From Butyriboletus loyo (Eukaryota > Basidiomycota > Agaricomycetes > Boletales > Boletaceae), in NCBI GenBank assembly GCA_038093515.1, contig JBBPSI010000356.1:1-19565 (forward strand): a stretch of DNA of 19,565 bases, written 5' to 3'. The notes below the pieces were generated by a model, which was not told the DNA's origin, ran no database searches, and was given only the letters and a program-made list of their open reading frames with translations. Every line of letters starts with the position of its first letter. Within the stretch, counting starts at the first letter, position 1. Below, piece by piece: positions 8,570 through 18,538 of this stretch. The position numbers and the translations under genes were made by a program.

Positions 8570-8729
8570 ATGCGATGCGGAGGGAATGCACGAGTGGACG
8601 TCAATGGGTTAGACGCTGCCAACACAATTCTGCGCCGAAGCTTGGGTGTACGACGCTTTATTGGTGGTGGCATCGGTGGCGGCGCCAGCTCTACGCAACG
8701 GATCACGTCACATTCGGATGGTCAACAAG
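8570..8729 (+). other. Second small ORF shared by both inverted-repeat arms
   Basis: The frame starting at the ATG at 8570 has a counterpart on the - strand at about 13974-13814. The copies differ by substitutions and one three-base indel in the stretch before RRFIGGG. No family is recognised. The shared frame ends where the repeat ends, after SHSDGQQ, so neither copy shows a natural C-terminus. It may be part of a larger exon or may be chance. Confidence 0.25.
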
Positions 8730-9313
8730 CGGGGCGGACACACCATCCTTTCCCCCTGTCAGCGCACCAGTTATCTGGGATAAGACCACTCTGACCGAGA
8801 ATTTGTTCTTCTGGTACATTGTGCTCACGCGTGGGGGATCACCGCTTGGTTTTTCGTACAGTTTTCTGACGTTTAGAGTCCTGGGTAATGACCTGTGCCG
8901 ACCTGACTTTATTCCGCGTCATGGGAGACGGTTTCTTTTGCCTTTGGCGGTGTCTTGCTAGTGGTTTATGAACCGGAGCGTGTGCAGGTGCAGACGGGAT
9001 GTCGCTATGATTTGCAGATAAGAACGGTGGGGGCGGATGTAGAACTTCATCGGTGATGGGGTCTGCTCTGAAAGGTAGCGAGACGCACAACGTCCGGGCA
9101 TGGAATGGCTGCACGACGCGCCGCCCAGCGTTGATCATCGCGAGTCGTGGAATGGTCGTATTTTTGCAAGGTTTGCATGGACTCCATCGCCAACGTTCGC
9201 GTCGAAAAGAAAAAGCTTGCTCGTCGATGAAATGTCCGAGAGTACCGATGACGTGAGCGGTACAAAAAACGCGTCGTGGATCGAGAACGTCGAGCAACAC
9301 AATTTCAAGCGTG
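8730..9313. other. Stretch between arm A and the borealin-like fragment, no clear gene
   Basis: Several overlapping frames are open on both strands. A - strand frame (9351 to 8839) ends in a lysine/arginine-rich segment. None matches a family I recognise. The + strand frame just before 9314 is Ser/Thr-rich and may be upstream coding sequence of the borealin-like piece. Confidence 0.3.
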
Positions 9314-9480
9314 TCTTCAAGTTCTGCTTCCGCCCAGGCGTTGATACCCACGAAAGACGGTCACCTCCTCGAATTCGACAAACTGGTTGGCATCACAGAT
9401 AATGCAAAGAAACAGGCCAAAGAGGAAATGGCCAGACTCGCGAAGGAAGCCGTCCGAAAATGGGTGATCGAACAGGCAGA
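9314..9480 (+). pseudogene. Possible borealin-like C-terminal fragment
   Basis: The frame reads a serine-rich run, then ALIPTKDGHLLEFD, then LVGITDNAKKQAKEEMARL and a short basic helix ending near RKWVIE. This resembles, from memory, the C-terminus of fungal borealin-like (chromosomal passenger complex) proteins, where a spacer normally separates the LEFD and the helical part; here they are nearly fused. No stop follows directly; the frame runs on into unrelated sequence and then across the start of the duplicated block near 9555. It is at best a truncated fragment. Identification is tentative. Confidence 0.35.
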
Positions 9481-9559
9481 AAAACCCTCCCGGATGACAG
9501 CGCGCGCGCGGGTCCTCGACGCACGACGTGGACTCGCATCAAAAGCACATACTCAAAAA

Positions 9560-10250
9560 AGAGAACGGTGCCATCACGAATCCAAGCTGTCCACTCACAA
9601 ATGGTCTGGCTTCGGGTCTCAACGCGTGTTTCCGACCTTGCTCCGTCGGCGCCAACCAGATGAGACGCGGAAACACCCAGAAATAGACTGGTTGATCGTT
9701 GGGGATGAAAGACTTGGCCAGCGACTTGGAGACATCGAGCGCGTTTTCTGAGGATTGGTCGAATCGGTCTCGGACGATGACAATGACGATGACGTGCGTG
9801 GGTTTGGAGGGGTTGTAAGGTGTGCTCAAGGCGGCTTCTATGGAGATGGCGTTCGGGGGAGGAGTGACGTATGGACTGAGCAGACGTGGCTTGCAGGTGG
9901 GGGGTAGGAGTGCTCAGTGGATGGAAGAACGCAGGGCCTGGTCGACGAGGGTGGCTTATGGAGTCTGTCGGCGCTCTGTCTGGAGAAGTTGGATCGACGA
10001 GTTTGTCGGGTGCGAGTAAGTGCGCTTGGGCGAGGTTGTTGTTGTTCCCGACTTGGAAGTGCGTCTGGCCACATTCGTAGGCTTGGTAGAGACCTGGCAT
10101 CAGCTGACGATGTGTTGCGCGTACGAGTGCTTGAAGGGGATAGAAAGGTAAAACGGGAGACTTGCCCGAAAATCCCAGCGGGTCGCTAGTAGTAGTGCGA
10201 CGGTCAGAAGCCCACCTTTGCCGTTGGCCTCGAGGACAAGCGTCTCCCCA
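9560..10250 (-). pseudogene. ERG26: ERG26-like sterol decarboxylase/dehydrogenase relic, copy 1
   Basis: On the - strand, pieces in shifting frames match the C-terminal half of Erg26, the NAD(P)-dependent sterol-4-alpha-carboxylate 3-dehydrogenase of ergosterol synthesis. They are LVLEANGKGGLLTVAL, QLMPGLYQAYECGQTHFQVG, AQAHLLAPDKL, RFDQSSENALDVSKS and NDQPVYFWVFPRLIW, up to RPFVSGQLGFVMA. The Rossmann NAD-binding N-terminus and the YxxxK catalytic pair are not present. The conserved FDFTYVGNV-type stretch before AQAHLL is precisely missing. A possible GC-AG intron lies near 10100-10165. A 310-codon open frame covers much of the region but mixes correct and wrong frames. It is a dead fragment, truncated at the same base as copy 2. 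Confidence 0.8.
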
Positions 10251-10329
10251 AACGAGACTTTCGAGATCAGAAGACACACGTTCTGAACAGGTGGTTGGAA
10301 CAAACCTACCTGTTCCACAGAACATCGCT

Positions 10330-10724
10330 GTGAGGCCCGTACATATGAATGTGTGCGTGCAAATATTGGACGGTATGCATCGCTTGATCAGAATCCGCTA
10401 TTGCGTGTCCCAGTTGTCCCAACTTGTTGCCAGTGAAGGCAGAGTCACCCGCCACGCGAATTCAACAAGGTTTGACGACTCCGAGCTGAGTTCGTCTCGG
10501 GCCAATAAATTGTTGGACACAATTTCAAGAAGCTTGCTATTGAATCATGACTATCACTACGGCTCTGCTACATCCATGTCATATATCGTACACGCCAACA
10601 AACCTTTTTTTCTTTCTTTTTTGTTGTTGAAACCCTATCCGTACCATACTTGAAGAGATTGCAATTCCTCAGAACCTGTTGCGATCATGATCAGCCTTCT
10701 ACACGTATTCCATAAAGCATGAGC
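10330..10724. other. Spacer between ERG26 relic and gene 1
   Basis: No gene is seen. The stretch is recognisably shared with 18190-18538, including the GAGGCCCGTACATATG word and a T-rich tract near 10605-10625. It would contain the 3' untranslated region and terminator of the - strand gene at 10725-12110. Confidence 0.5.
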
Positions 10725-12110
10725 CTACGGCAAGGTGAGGATGCGAACTCTATCGTCCGCATTGCCAACTCTGCCATACAACTTGACGTCGAGGTATGCA
10801 GTGACGTAAAGCTCATATTTTCCGCTTGAGCCTCGTGAGGCGGTGAATGTCGCTTTGCCCTTTGCAAGAATAACATTGATATCGACCGAGATGCCCTTCT
10901 CGAGCAAAGAGCCTTCAATCCCAGTGAGGCGAGCTCGACCGTAAATGGGTACCCTGGCATATAACACAGCTGAAACTGTAAGTGTGCTGGGATTTACAGA
11001 GCCAACCAACTGCAAAGATGGTTCGCATGAAATATACCAATCAACTTGATGATATATATAACGTACCTCGAGGATACCAAAGAAAGAGATGGTACCCTCC
11101 CAGCCCTTGGAAGAGGCAGCCAAGCTGGTAGCACCTTCTTTGGGTGGGCCATAGTATGTCTCGATGACAACACTATCCTCACTACGGACAAAGTCATCGA
11201 TGAATTCAACAAGCACTAAAGAGAGGTCAATATCCCGTGCACTGTGGTACGGCAGTAGGATAGCACTTACGAGTCTGTTGATCATCAATCTCTTTATCCC
11301 TAGCTGCAATCACAAGCTGTCCACTGGTAGACTGGACATTTTCTTCCACCAGCTTCAACTCCGAAGGACTGAATGTCGGGATGTCCTAACGGGGACATGA
11401 TCACATCAAACAGGTTCGTTGCAGCTAACATAGGACAGTATTCACCTTCAGCTCTGCTGTTGTGAAGCCAGAGGCTTCCGTGAGCTCACTAGAATAACAG
11501 TTTAAGAATGTATCCAATGGGTAGCTGTCATACTTACGTCGGGGCAATGTTGACAGTGTCGCCCAGTTCTCCGGTGTAAGGCAAGTTCGCAGTGTATGCC
11601 ACCGATATATTCTGTGATCCGTTGGAGCCCTTATTTCCGTACTGGAAAGACACCGTTCCCTTGACAGGGCCTTTCTCAGTCTTGATATCGAATTCCACAT
11701 TTTGTCCCCGGGACGTTGAAAGAGGGTAAGAAACAATCTTAACCACAGTGGCTGCTTCTGGCTTCCCGGGAACCACGACCTTGAACTGAACGCCAGCGAG
11801 CGTGCTGGAGTTTTTGTGGTGGGTGGCTTTGATCTATGGCATCGGTATGATCTTAGCACATTGTCGCAGAAGAGAGCAGTAGCGTCACCTCGAATACATT
11901 GAAGCCAGAGTGAAATGTGAATATATCGCCAGCGAGATTGGTTTGAGTGGCAATCAGGAGGGATTTCTGATCAGTGGGTTCGCCGGTGCGAGGCCATTTG
12001 TACGTCTCAATGAAGTCTGCCGCGGCTACAGAATAGTTGACCCATTAGCAAGCGACACTAGGTCATAGCGATTCAAGGTTCCCACCTTTCCCGACTGCGA
12101 CGTCGGCCAT
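10725..12110 (-). CDS. Seven-exon gene of unknown function, 349 residues, copy 1
   Basis: Exons on the - strand: 12110-12086, 12025-11889, 11833-11538, 11488-11446, 11385-11271, 11215-11067 and 11009-10725. The six introns are 60, 55, 49, 60, 55 and 57 nt, all GT-AG. Exon lengths sum to 1050 nt, exactly 349 codons plus TAG, starting at MADVAVGKAAADFIETYKW. No signal peptide or membrane span is visible. The body is rich in alternating hydrophobic residues and glycine, which suggests a beta-rich soluble protein. Recognisable blocks are VQFKVVVPGKPEAATVVKI, KGTVSFQYGNKGSNGSQNIS and LLVEFIDDFV. I do not recognise the family. A paralogue with the same exon design lies at the right edge. The intact frame and splice sites in both suggest selection, so it is probably expressed. 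Confidence 0.85.
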
Positions 12111-12196
12111 TGATGCTAATCTTGATTACTAGGAGGGGAGGAACTTGGGAGAGTGCGACAGTGTGATGGTGAATGCATACCTTGCTAGTCGGTGGC

Positions 12197-12203
12197 ATTT
12201 ATA
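12197..12203 (-). promoter_or_regulatory. Possible TATA box of the unknown-function gene
   Basis: TATAAAT on the - strand lies about 87 nt upstream of the ATG at 12110, a sensible distance for a fungal promoter. A GTATGC...ATTAG pair (12180-12116) could mark an intron in the leader, but it conflicts with transcription starting 30 nt after this TATA. Only one of the two can be right. Confidence 0.35.
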
Positions 12204-13813
12204 GCTTTCTGAGGACCATCGAGCGTTCCGACTTGACGAGATAGATCGAGGCGGTGTTCGTAAGATCGTGTTCTGGTGTCTTAGAATGGGGTGAAAGTGT
12301 CGTTATACAGTGAGACTGAGGTTGAATTCCAACAGAGAACGTATCTGTGTCTCACTAGTACCTCCATCGTCAGCCATTGGTGGGAGCGTTAGTTTGTGGA
12401 TGTAGACAGAGTCTCGGAGCTAACATTCAAGGCTAGCAGAGTCCCACCGGCGTCGATTGCGTAAGTTCACTTCAAGTGTCGGAAAACTTACTTGCGGCGC
12501 TGCGGCTTTGTCTCAGCACAGAGCCCCCGTCCAGTGGGAATACCCCATTGAAAGTGGCTCCAAATTGGACTCCACGACGAAGCAGTGGTCCCTGCAGGGC
12601 AGATGTAACGAAAAGTGGTTCGCGCACCAGTGGCAATAGCGGCATATTCAATGCGGATTCTCAACTTGGAGTCACGCCAGGCTAAATCTATCGGCCACCT
12701 CGGATCTGGGACTTCATTCGCTTTGGTAATTCGTGTGGAATACTTGCGTGTTGCCCGCCGTACATGTGTTCTGATCACTTGCCATTAGCACGGTGCTCGG
12801 CTGCATCTCCAAACTCTGCCAGTTGGGCTTCTGACGGACGTCATTCACGTGCGTCAGGTCCATTCTCCCTGCCTCCAAGCAAGACGAGTACATTATGTGT
12901 TGGAAGAAGTACCGCTATTGCGGCCTGAGAACAACTAGCGCTACGACCATGGCAAATATTGGGCAGCACGGCTCCAATGTGGTATCGTCAGGGTGAAACA
13001 AATTAGTGGCCCGCATCCTGCCCTCGCCGGAAACGTACACATGGACCGGAACGTTGCAACGCCGGTAGCTGCTACGCAGCATCGATGTGACAAAACTCTA
13101 ACGGCGTGCGGTTGACAGCAAATGTATGCAACGAGCTCGAGGACCCGCCGACAGCATTTTTCGGCGTCGCAATCTTCATGCGCGCTGAGCGGTGTGGGGT
13201 TGGTCAATCTGGTCGGGTAAGCGCAGGGCGTTGATGAAATTGATATCTTGCCTTTCTTTGCGGCTCTCGCCAGGTCCCCTTCTTACCCTTACCCTTGCCC
13301 TTGTCCAGATCACCTTGTCCAGACGATGCATGACCGGTAATGGACGTTGGCGAAACTAGGCTGTGAGATGAATTGGTGAACTGTGATATTCGCAGCTTCA
13401 GTTGATTGAATATTTGGTTGTACCTCAATATGTTATGTTCGTCTTCAAAATCTACGATAAATCTTCACGCAATCTTCGCGCAGATGAGCTTGTTTCGGCA
13501 TCTCCTTCACTATTGATATACTGTTGGCAATTCAGTCCTAGCATCTTCTTTGCCTTTCGGTGCAGTGGTGTTTCTCTGAGTACATGGCCATTCCGGAGTG
13601 ACTCATCGAGCGTGTGTTCAATTCGTCCAGGTCGTTGTTACTTAACCACTGCCAGACAACTTAAGCTGCGTATCTCGTGGTAAGTTGATGCGACTGGACA
13701 TTCGCATTGCGCTCAGGCGATCGTGGCATATCTATTTTGATCTAGTTCTGTAACCCAACCCCTTCTTGCTCGCCGCCGAAACAAGCTCATCCAAGCTCAT
13801 CCGCGCGAAGATT
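12204..13813. other. Long intergenic region, no supported gene
   Basis: About 1.6 kb lies between gene 1 and inverted-repeat arm B. Frames of 70-96 codons exist on both strands, for example 12488-12778 (-) and 13402-13683 (+), but none shows a known motif or a convincing splice pattern. A short TTACCC-like run near 13281-13302 corresponds to a Lys/Gly-rich - strand frame. Confidence 0.5.
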
Positions 13814-15115
13814 TGTTGGCCATCCGAATGTGACGTGATCCGTTGCGTAGAGCTGGCGCTGCCATCGACGCCTCCACCAATAAAGCGTCGTACTACATCA
13901 AAGCTTCGGCGCAGAATTGTTTCGGCAGCATCTAACACATTGACGTCCACTCGTGCATTCCCTCCGCATCGCATTCCTCATGTTCGCCGTACGGCAGGCT
14001 ACATCTCAGATGAGACCGAACAATGAAGCAATGCCCTCCGAGGTGCGTCGCGGATTTCTTCATGTATAAACTCACCGAAATCATGTCCCGTAGACGCCAA
14101 ATCTACTTCCGAGCATAAACCTACCGTACGCTCAGCTTGCGCGTGGTCTCGATAGTGTATCATTCAAGTGAGTGAGATTCGATTCCTCGATTTCTTTCGC
14201 TTAATCTACGCCATATCGGTATTGTCTCAATGACGTGGTCTCGCACCATCCCAGACGTATGTTGGCTGAGAGATCCTCGTTCTCGCATTTACAATCCCAC
14301 GCCATGGCTGGAATCCATACGCGCAGTCACCGATTTCGCTTTTGAGCGGGTGACAGGGTTCGTAAAGATTTCGATGGACAATGTACGTGGGGTTCGTTAA
14401 GGCGGTGCAGACGAGCATTCGCAGGATCGACGTCTTCGTTCTCAGGTCTTTTGAGCCATTGTTTTTTTTTGAGTTTATCTGGGTGTCATTGGCACGAAGC
14501 AGGTATGCCGTCCTCGTGGCGGTCTGACAATGTTCAATTCCCTCGCGTCTATTCACCATGAAGTATTGACAATCGAAACCGACTCACCTCCCAGTCAAAA
14601 AATCCTACACCACTGCCAACGCATGCCTACATCTCTGGTGCTCACTACAAGGAAGGGGTATGGCTAATCGATCAAGGGCAGTGTTTGCCTTATTCATTAT
14701 TCGGATTGCAACTTGAACCTGGCACCCCGCCGCCGCCCCCCACGTCATTTGTGCCCAGTAATCGAGGCACCAGAATTGTCTAGCCTCATTCACTCCACAG
14801 AACATCCTGGTGAGCCTTTCCTCTCTCTCTTGTCTTCATCATAATTTCGGGTGTGCTGACTCGGCTCACCCTGCTAGACACCCCAACCCGAGTTCAGCGC
14901 CTTTCGTTTATTGGTGTTCCAGGATTCTGGTCTGAACCTATTACCAACTTGTCCACGTCCAACTCTCGCACCCTCTGAGAGCCTCTTGTGAGACTTGTTT
15001 TCGTTTTCGTTTTGCTTTTACTAGCTGTTTGTCCGTCTGCTCGGGCTGTTTTCTGGTTTCGTGCAACCCGGATTTTACTTGCATCTCACGTTTCTCTCGT
15101 TACACACGTCACTCT
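13814..15115 (+). repeat. Inverted-repeat arm B (empty hAT site)
   Basis: This arm is the reverse-complement partner of 6465-8729 without the hAT. At 14240-14262 it reads straight through the single GGTGCGAG target. It includes about 190 bp near 14555-14745 that arm A lacks. On its right it carries the 5' end of the membrane-protein gene and continues past 15115 into the body of that gene, so arm B is probably the original context and arm A the derived copy. Confidence 0.85.
14227..14559 (-). other. Arm B version of the ~100-codon shared ORF
   Basis: The counterpart of 6842-7155. It has the same frame and segments (AYLLRANDT, TSILRML, GFQPWR), and ends at a stop just after the GARPRH tail, on the site where the hAT inserted in arm A. 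It lies divergent from the membrane-protein gene. No family is recognised. Coding status is uncertain. Confidence 0.3.
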
Positions 15116-16461
15116 ATACCGCGACTTGTGTGTCCTCAACCCCGGCTGTTGGCACTCCCATTTCTTTCGCATCCTCTGTGCCCTCATCATCATCTGTACC
15201 TCCAAGCTACACTTTTTCATTTTCTTTCGGCGTGAATACTATCTCCTTACTCACTTCGGTGACCACGTCACCGACTGACCACCCAATCGTCAGCGCTGAC
15301 ATCGTCCTCCCTGCTCAGCACGACCACTTATTCGACTGCAACAATGTCTACCCCTTCCACGTCCAATACGTCATCCAGCATTGCATCCTCTCCTTACCTT
15401 CCGAATCGCCATCTCAAGGTTCTTCGGTGAGAACTGTCATACCCCTGTACGAGTTTGGTTCAGCTACCTGGGTTTCAAGGTAGCTCAACGCTATTCATAG
15501 AATGAGAGTGCTAAAAAGGACCACGATCTTCATTGCAAGTACAAATAGCCAAGGACAAGTAGTGACGAACATACCTCCTGTAGTCACCGAGGTGATCACC
15601 ACGACAGGAAGCAGTGGAGTAGTCACTACGGTAACTCAAGCTGTCGTCAATCCGACACTTGCTCTGAACAATAGTACCACCGAGAGACCCTCGTAAGGCT
15701 TTATATCTGCTTCTCACATAACAAGTACTGAACCACGTCGCAGACTTTTTGCCGACACGGGGGCTGTCACTGGCGTATTTTTCGTCGGTGGTCTTGCTAG
15801 TGCCTCTATCATGATGTGGATATTGGACGCCGCCATCGTATGGGGCGATACTGCGGTCGAAGTTACTGTCGCAGGTTTAAATCGAGCGCCTTTGGATGAC
15901 GATAACGAAGATGGTAGTCCAATATCGCCAAGTACGTACCATCAATTTTCATCTGGCATGGGCTAACGAAGCACCCTCCTTGGGCAATGTTCTGACTCCC
16001 TTCCGACTTCTGCTCGCCACTCAGAAGCACTCGATGACCCCGCAAGGGATAGCACCCATTCACACGCACGGTCCCGAGTAGAACACTGCGCGAGTAGCCA
16101 CCCAGAAGCCAGTCCTTCGCCTCGGGCTGAGCAGTCCCTCGACGATCTTGGTTCGTCTCGTGATCGTCAAAGCTCGTACGGTCACACTCCCCTGGCAGTT
16201 TCGAACGTCTCGTGGCGAACTATGTCTGACTGAGACGCTACTGCCCTTACCATGGAACCGCCCCGTAATCACTCTTCCCAGCATTTGGGCACCGGTCCGC
16301 CCCTCAACGGATATTCCTCGGACGGAAGCCCTGAGAATGGGTCGAGAAGAACCAGCCTTAAAACGCAGAACTCATCTGATAGCTCTGTCCTCCGACATGA
16401 AGAAGACCATACCTGTTACGTGCTCGTGGAAAGTATCCGCCACTCCAGCGTAGTGCGCTGA
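14988..16461 (+). pseudogene. Ser/Thr-rich single-pass membrane protein gene, probably decayed
   Basis: A hydrophobic leader frame begins at a GTG (14988; LVFVFVLLLLAVCPSARA reads as a signal peptide). Ser/Thr-rich sequence follows in other frames to 15426. Consistent exons follow: 15519-15692, 15744-15931 and 16025-16461, with GT-AG introns 15427-15518, 15693-15743 and 15932-16024 in matching phases. They encode a VTEVITTTG stalk, a transmembrane span (TGAVTGVFFVGGLASASIMM on), an acidic PLDDD segment and a Ser-rich cytoplasmic tail. The plan resembles the many Mid2/WSC-like surface proteins of agarics. Oddities are frame changes in the N-terminal part, a TGA at 16231-16233 in the tail, and loss of the basic cluster that usually follows the span. 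No ATG is seen at the expected start. Probably a pseudogene. Confidence 0.55.
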
Positions 16462-17250
16462 ACTTGATTTCTAGTTTCGCGATGTGCCTGTCAACATTCA
16501 TTATAATGAGTGCTCATCTTTGGGCGTTTGTTTGTGTCATATATTTTTCGCATCGTCGAGATGTTGTTATCCATTGATCCAGATCAGCCCCCTGTAACTC
16601 GCAGATTTTCTCTCTCACACACCAGTGTTCTGCCGGTCAGTGAACGTTCACAAGAGTTAGCGAACGTACATCGATGAACTTTCCCATAGACGCAGATGAA
16701 CTGAACGCGTGCAGTGTCAGAAGTCAAAGCTGGAAATTATATAATCAAAGCTAATTGGCCAGGAAGGCCAGGTGGATTGGTATGGACACAAGGATGTCCT
16801 TCGCTCATAAATGTTTCACGTGAGGCTTGTACGAGGCATTGCAATGAGGCGAGTCTGGGTTGGGGGCATTGATAAGATTGCTCATGTTATAGTATGTGCC
16901 AGGCTAGTACCGAAGGACCATGGAACCGCTGATCAGGTGAACGCTGGCGAACTTTGACGAATTTCCCACGATTTGCGGTCAGTGACTCTGACTTGCGTCC
17001 ACTGACCGGCAGAACACTGCGAGGGATCGCTCGCTCAGATATACACATGGTTGGAGCGATATCGCCCATCACACGCATCTGGGCCTCTTTGGTAGCAGTC
17101 GTGTCTATTTCCTGCAGAGAGACGATCAATAACGTACAAGAGTCCCTCTCGAGAGTGAACGCGGTGACACGTGCAAAGTCACCCTCGATACTGTTATCGT
17201 CCAGCGGTTTCCACGGCGGAAACGTCGTGCACCATCTAAGTGCAACAAAA
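16462..17250. other. Intergenic stretch with possible unknown coding fragment
   Basis: A - strand frame from about 17240 to 16887 stays open for more than 110 codons and looks protein-like (VSLQEIDTTATKEAQMRV), but has no ATG at a suitable place and no family I know. It stops where the direct duplication begins. The left part, 16462-16622, shows nothing. Confidence 0.35.
16623..17019. repeat. 397-bp segment bounded by a perfect 20-bp inverted repeat
   Basis: CAGTGTTCTGCCGGTCAGTG at 16623-16642 has its exact reverse complement at 17000-17019. The first bases CAGTG are common at hAT and other TIR element ends, and the size suits a MITE. No matching target duplication of 2, 3, 5 or 8 bp is visible at the outer edges, so transposon status is unproven. 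Confidence 0.5.
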
Positions 17251-17251
17251 A

Positions 17252-17960
17252 GGTGCCATCACGAATCCAAGCCGTCCACTCACAAATCGTCTGGCTTTAA
17301 GTCTCGACGCGTCCTTCCGCCGTTGCTCCGTCGGCACCAACCAGATGAGATGCGGAAAGCCCCAGATATAGATTGGTTCGCCGTTTGTGATGAAAAAGAC
17401 TTGACCAGCGACTTGGAGACGTCGAGCGCGTTGTCTGAGGGTTGGTCGAATCAGTCTTGGACGATGACGATGACGTGCGTGGGTTTGGAGGGGTCGTGAG
17501 GTGCGTTCAAGGCGGCTTCGATGGCGGTGGCGTTCAGGGGAAGAGTGACATATGGACCAAGCGGACGTGCCTTGCAGGTGGGGTCGAGGCCGAGACGGCT
17601 GGGAGTGCTTTGTAGAGGGAAGTACGCAGCGCCGGGTCGACGAGGGTGGCGCCTGTTAGAGATGGAGTCTGTCGACGCGCTGTCTGGAGAAGTCGGACCG
17701 ACAAGTTTGTCGGCTGCGAGTAGGTGCGCTTGGGCGAGGTTGCTTTTGTTCCCGACTTGAAAGTGCATCTGGCCCCGTTCGTAGGCTTGGTAGAGACCTG
17801 GCATTAGCTGACGGTGGTGTTGCGCGTATGAATGATTGAAGGGGATAGAGAGCTAAAACGGGAGACTTGCCTGAAAATCCCAGCGGGCCGCTAGTACTGC
17901 CACGGTCAGAAGGCCACCTTTGCCGCTGGCCTCGAGGACGAGCGCCTCATCTTTTCGCCC
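17252..17960 (-). pseudogene. ERG26: ERG26-like relic, copy 2
   Basis: Read on the - strand it shows LVLEASGKGGLLTVA, then QLMPGLYQAYERGQMHFQVG, AQAHLLAADKLVGP, a GPYVTLPLNATAIEAALNAP segment and then the YFW/FPRL region in another frame. It is closer to a good Erg26 frame than copy 1 in the linker before GPYVT. It shares with copy 1 the loss of the FDFTYVGNV-type stretch, an indel just before the RPAGIF-equivalent, the possible GC-AG intron, and truncation after GFVMAP. The shared lesions show that the fragment was already damaged before duplication. Confidence 0.8.
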
Positions 17961-18189
17961 AAACGACCTTCCCCCGAGCCTCCGCTCCCTCCCTCAACGT
18001 CTATTCTCGATCTTGCAGCGCAAGCTGACAGAGTTGTCAGGTTCGCAGAAACACAGAGATGGGGATGGGATTGGGATCGAGAAAGGTAGTCTCCCCAAAC
18101 GAGACTTTCGAGATCAGAAAACACCTTCTGATCTTATGAACAAGTGGAAGGAGAAAATTGGAACAGACCTACCGTTCCATAGAACATCG

Positions 18190-18538
18190 TTTTGAGGCCC
18201 GTACATATGGATGTGTGCGTGCAAAATGGAATGCATCGCTTGATCAGCATCCGTTATTGCGTGCCAGCGAATTCGCACTGTGCGGTGGTCGTTGATGCAG
18301 AGTCCACCACAAATGTGGCGAATTCAACAAGGTTTGAGGAGTTCAGTTCGAACCAATAAACTGTTGGACACAAGAAACTTGCTATTCATGATTGTCACGC
18401 TACATCCATGTCATATATCGTACACGCCAACAAACTTTTTTTTCCGTCTTTTTTCAAACCCTATTTGTACGATTCCGTCAGATACTTGAAAAGATTGCAA
18501 TCACAATCAGCCTTCTACACATTTCGTGAAGTGCGAGC
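18190..18538. other. Spacer between ERG26 relic and gene 2
   Basis: Diverged copy of 10330-10724, with several deletions relative to it and a T-rich tract near 18436-18455. No gene is seen. It should hold the 3' end of the - strand transcript. Confidence 0.45.

Larger units (their letters stand above)
6465..8729 (-). repeat. Inverted-repeat arm A (hosts the hAT insertion)
   Basis: This arm matches the reverse complement of 13814-15115 over about 1.1 kb once the hAT element and one TSD (7156-8303) are discounted. Similarity starts sharply at 6465, where VPS8 sequence ends, and stops at about 8729 after a CAACAA. Arm B has about 190 bp more around 14555-14745. The - strand end of arm A (about 6806-6465) corresponds to the promoter and 5' end of the membrane-protein gene that continues beyond arm B. 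In arm A that 5' end is instead joined to VPS8. Confidence 0.85.
9555..12110. repeat. Direct duplicated block, copy 1
   Basis: Sequence from about 9555 matches the block starting near 17250 in the same orientation. It spans the ERG26-like relic, a spacer and the unknown-function gene. Copy 2 runs off the right window edge inside the gene, so the true right end of the duplication is not visible. The copies are clearly diverged, with substitutions throughout and several indels, so the duplication is not very recent. Confidence 0.9.

Noticed and set aside
9393..10325. 310-codon - strand open frame as an intact gene
   Set aside because: Only parts of it match Erg26, and the other matching parts lie in other frames; the frame is a by-product of a GC-rich relic.
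13281..13302. TTACCC-like run as an interstitial telomere
   Set aside because: Only about two irregular units, mixed with CTTGCC words; it reads equally well as a low-complexity Lys/Gly-coding stretch.
16231..16233. In-frame TGA as a selenocysteine codon
   Set aside because: Dikaryotic fungi generally lack selenocysteine machinery and the gene has other defects, so a nonsense mutation is simpler.
16954..17499. 181-codon + strand frame crossing the start of the duplicated block
   Set aside because: It runs through the duplication boundary and antisense to the ERG26 relic, with no motif; judged a shadow frame.
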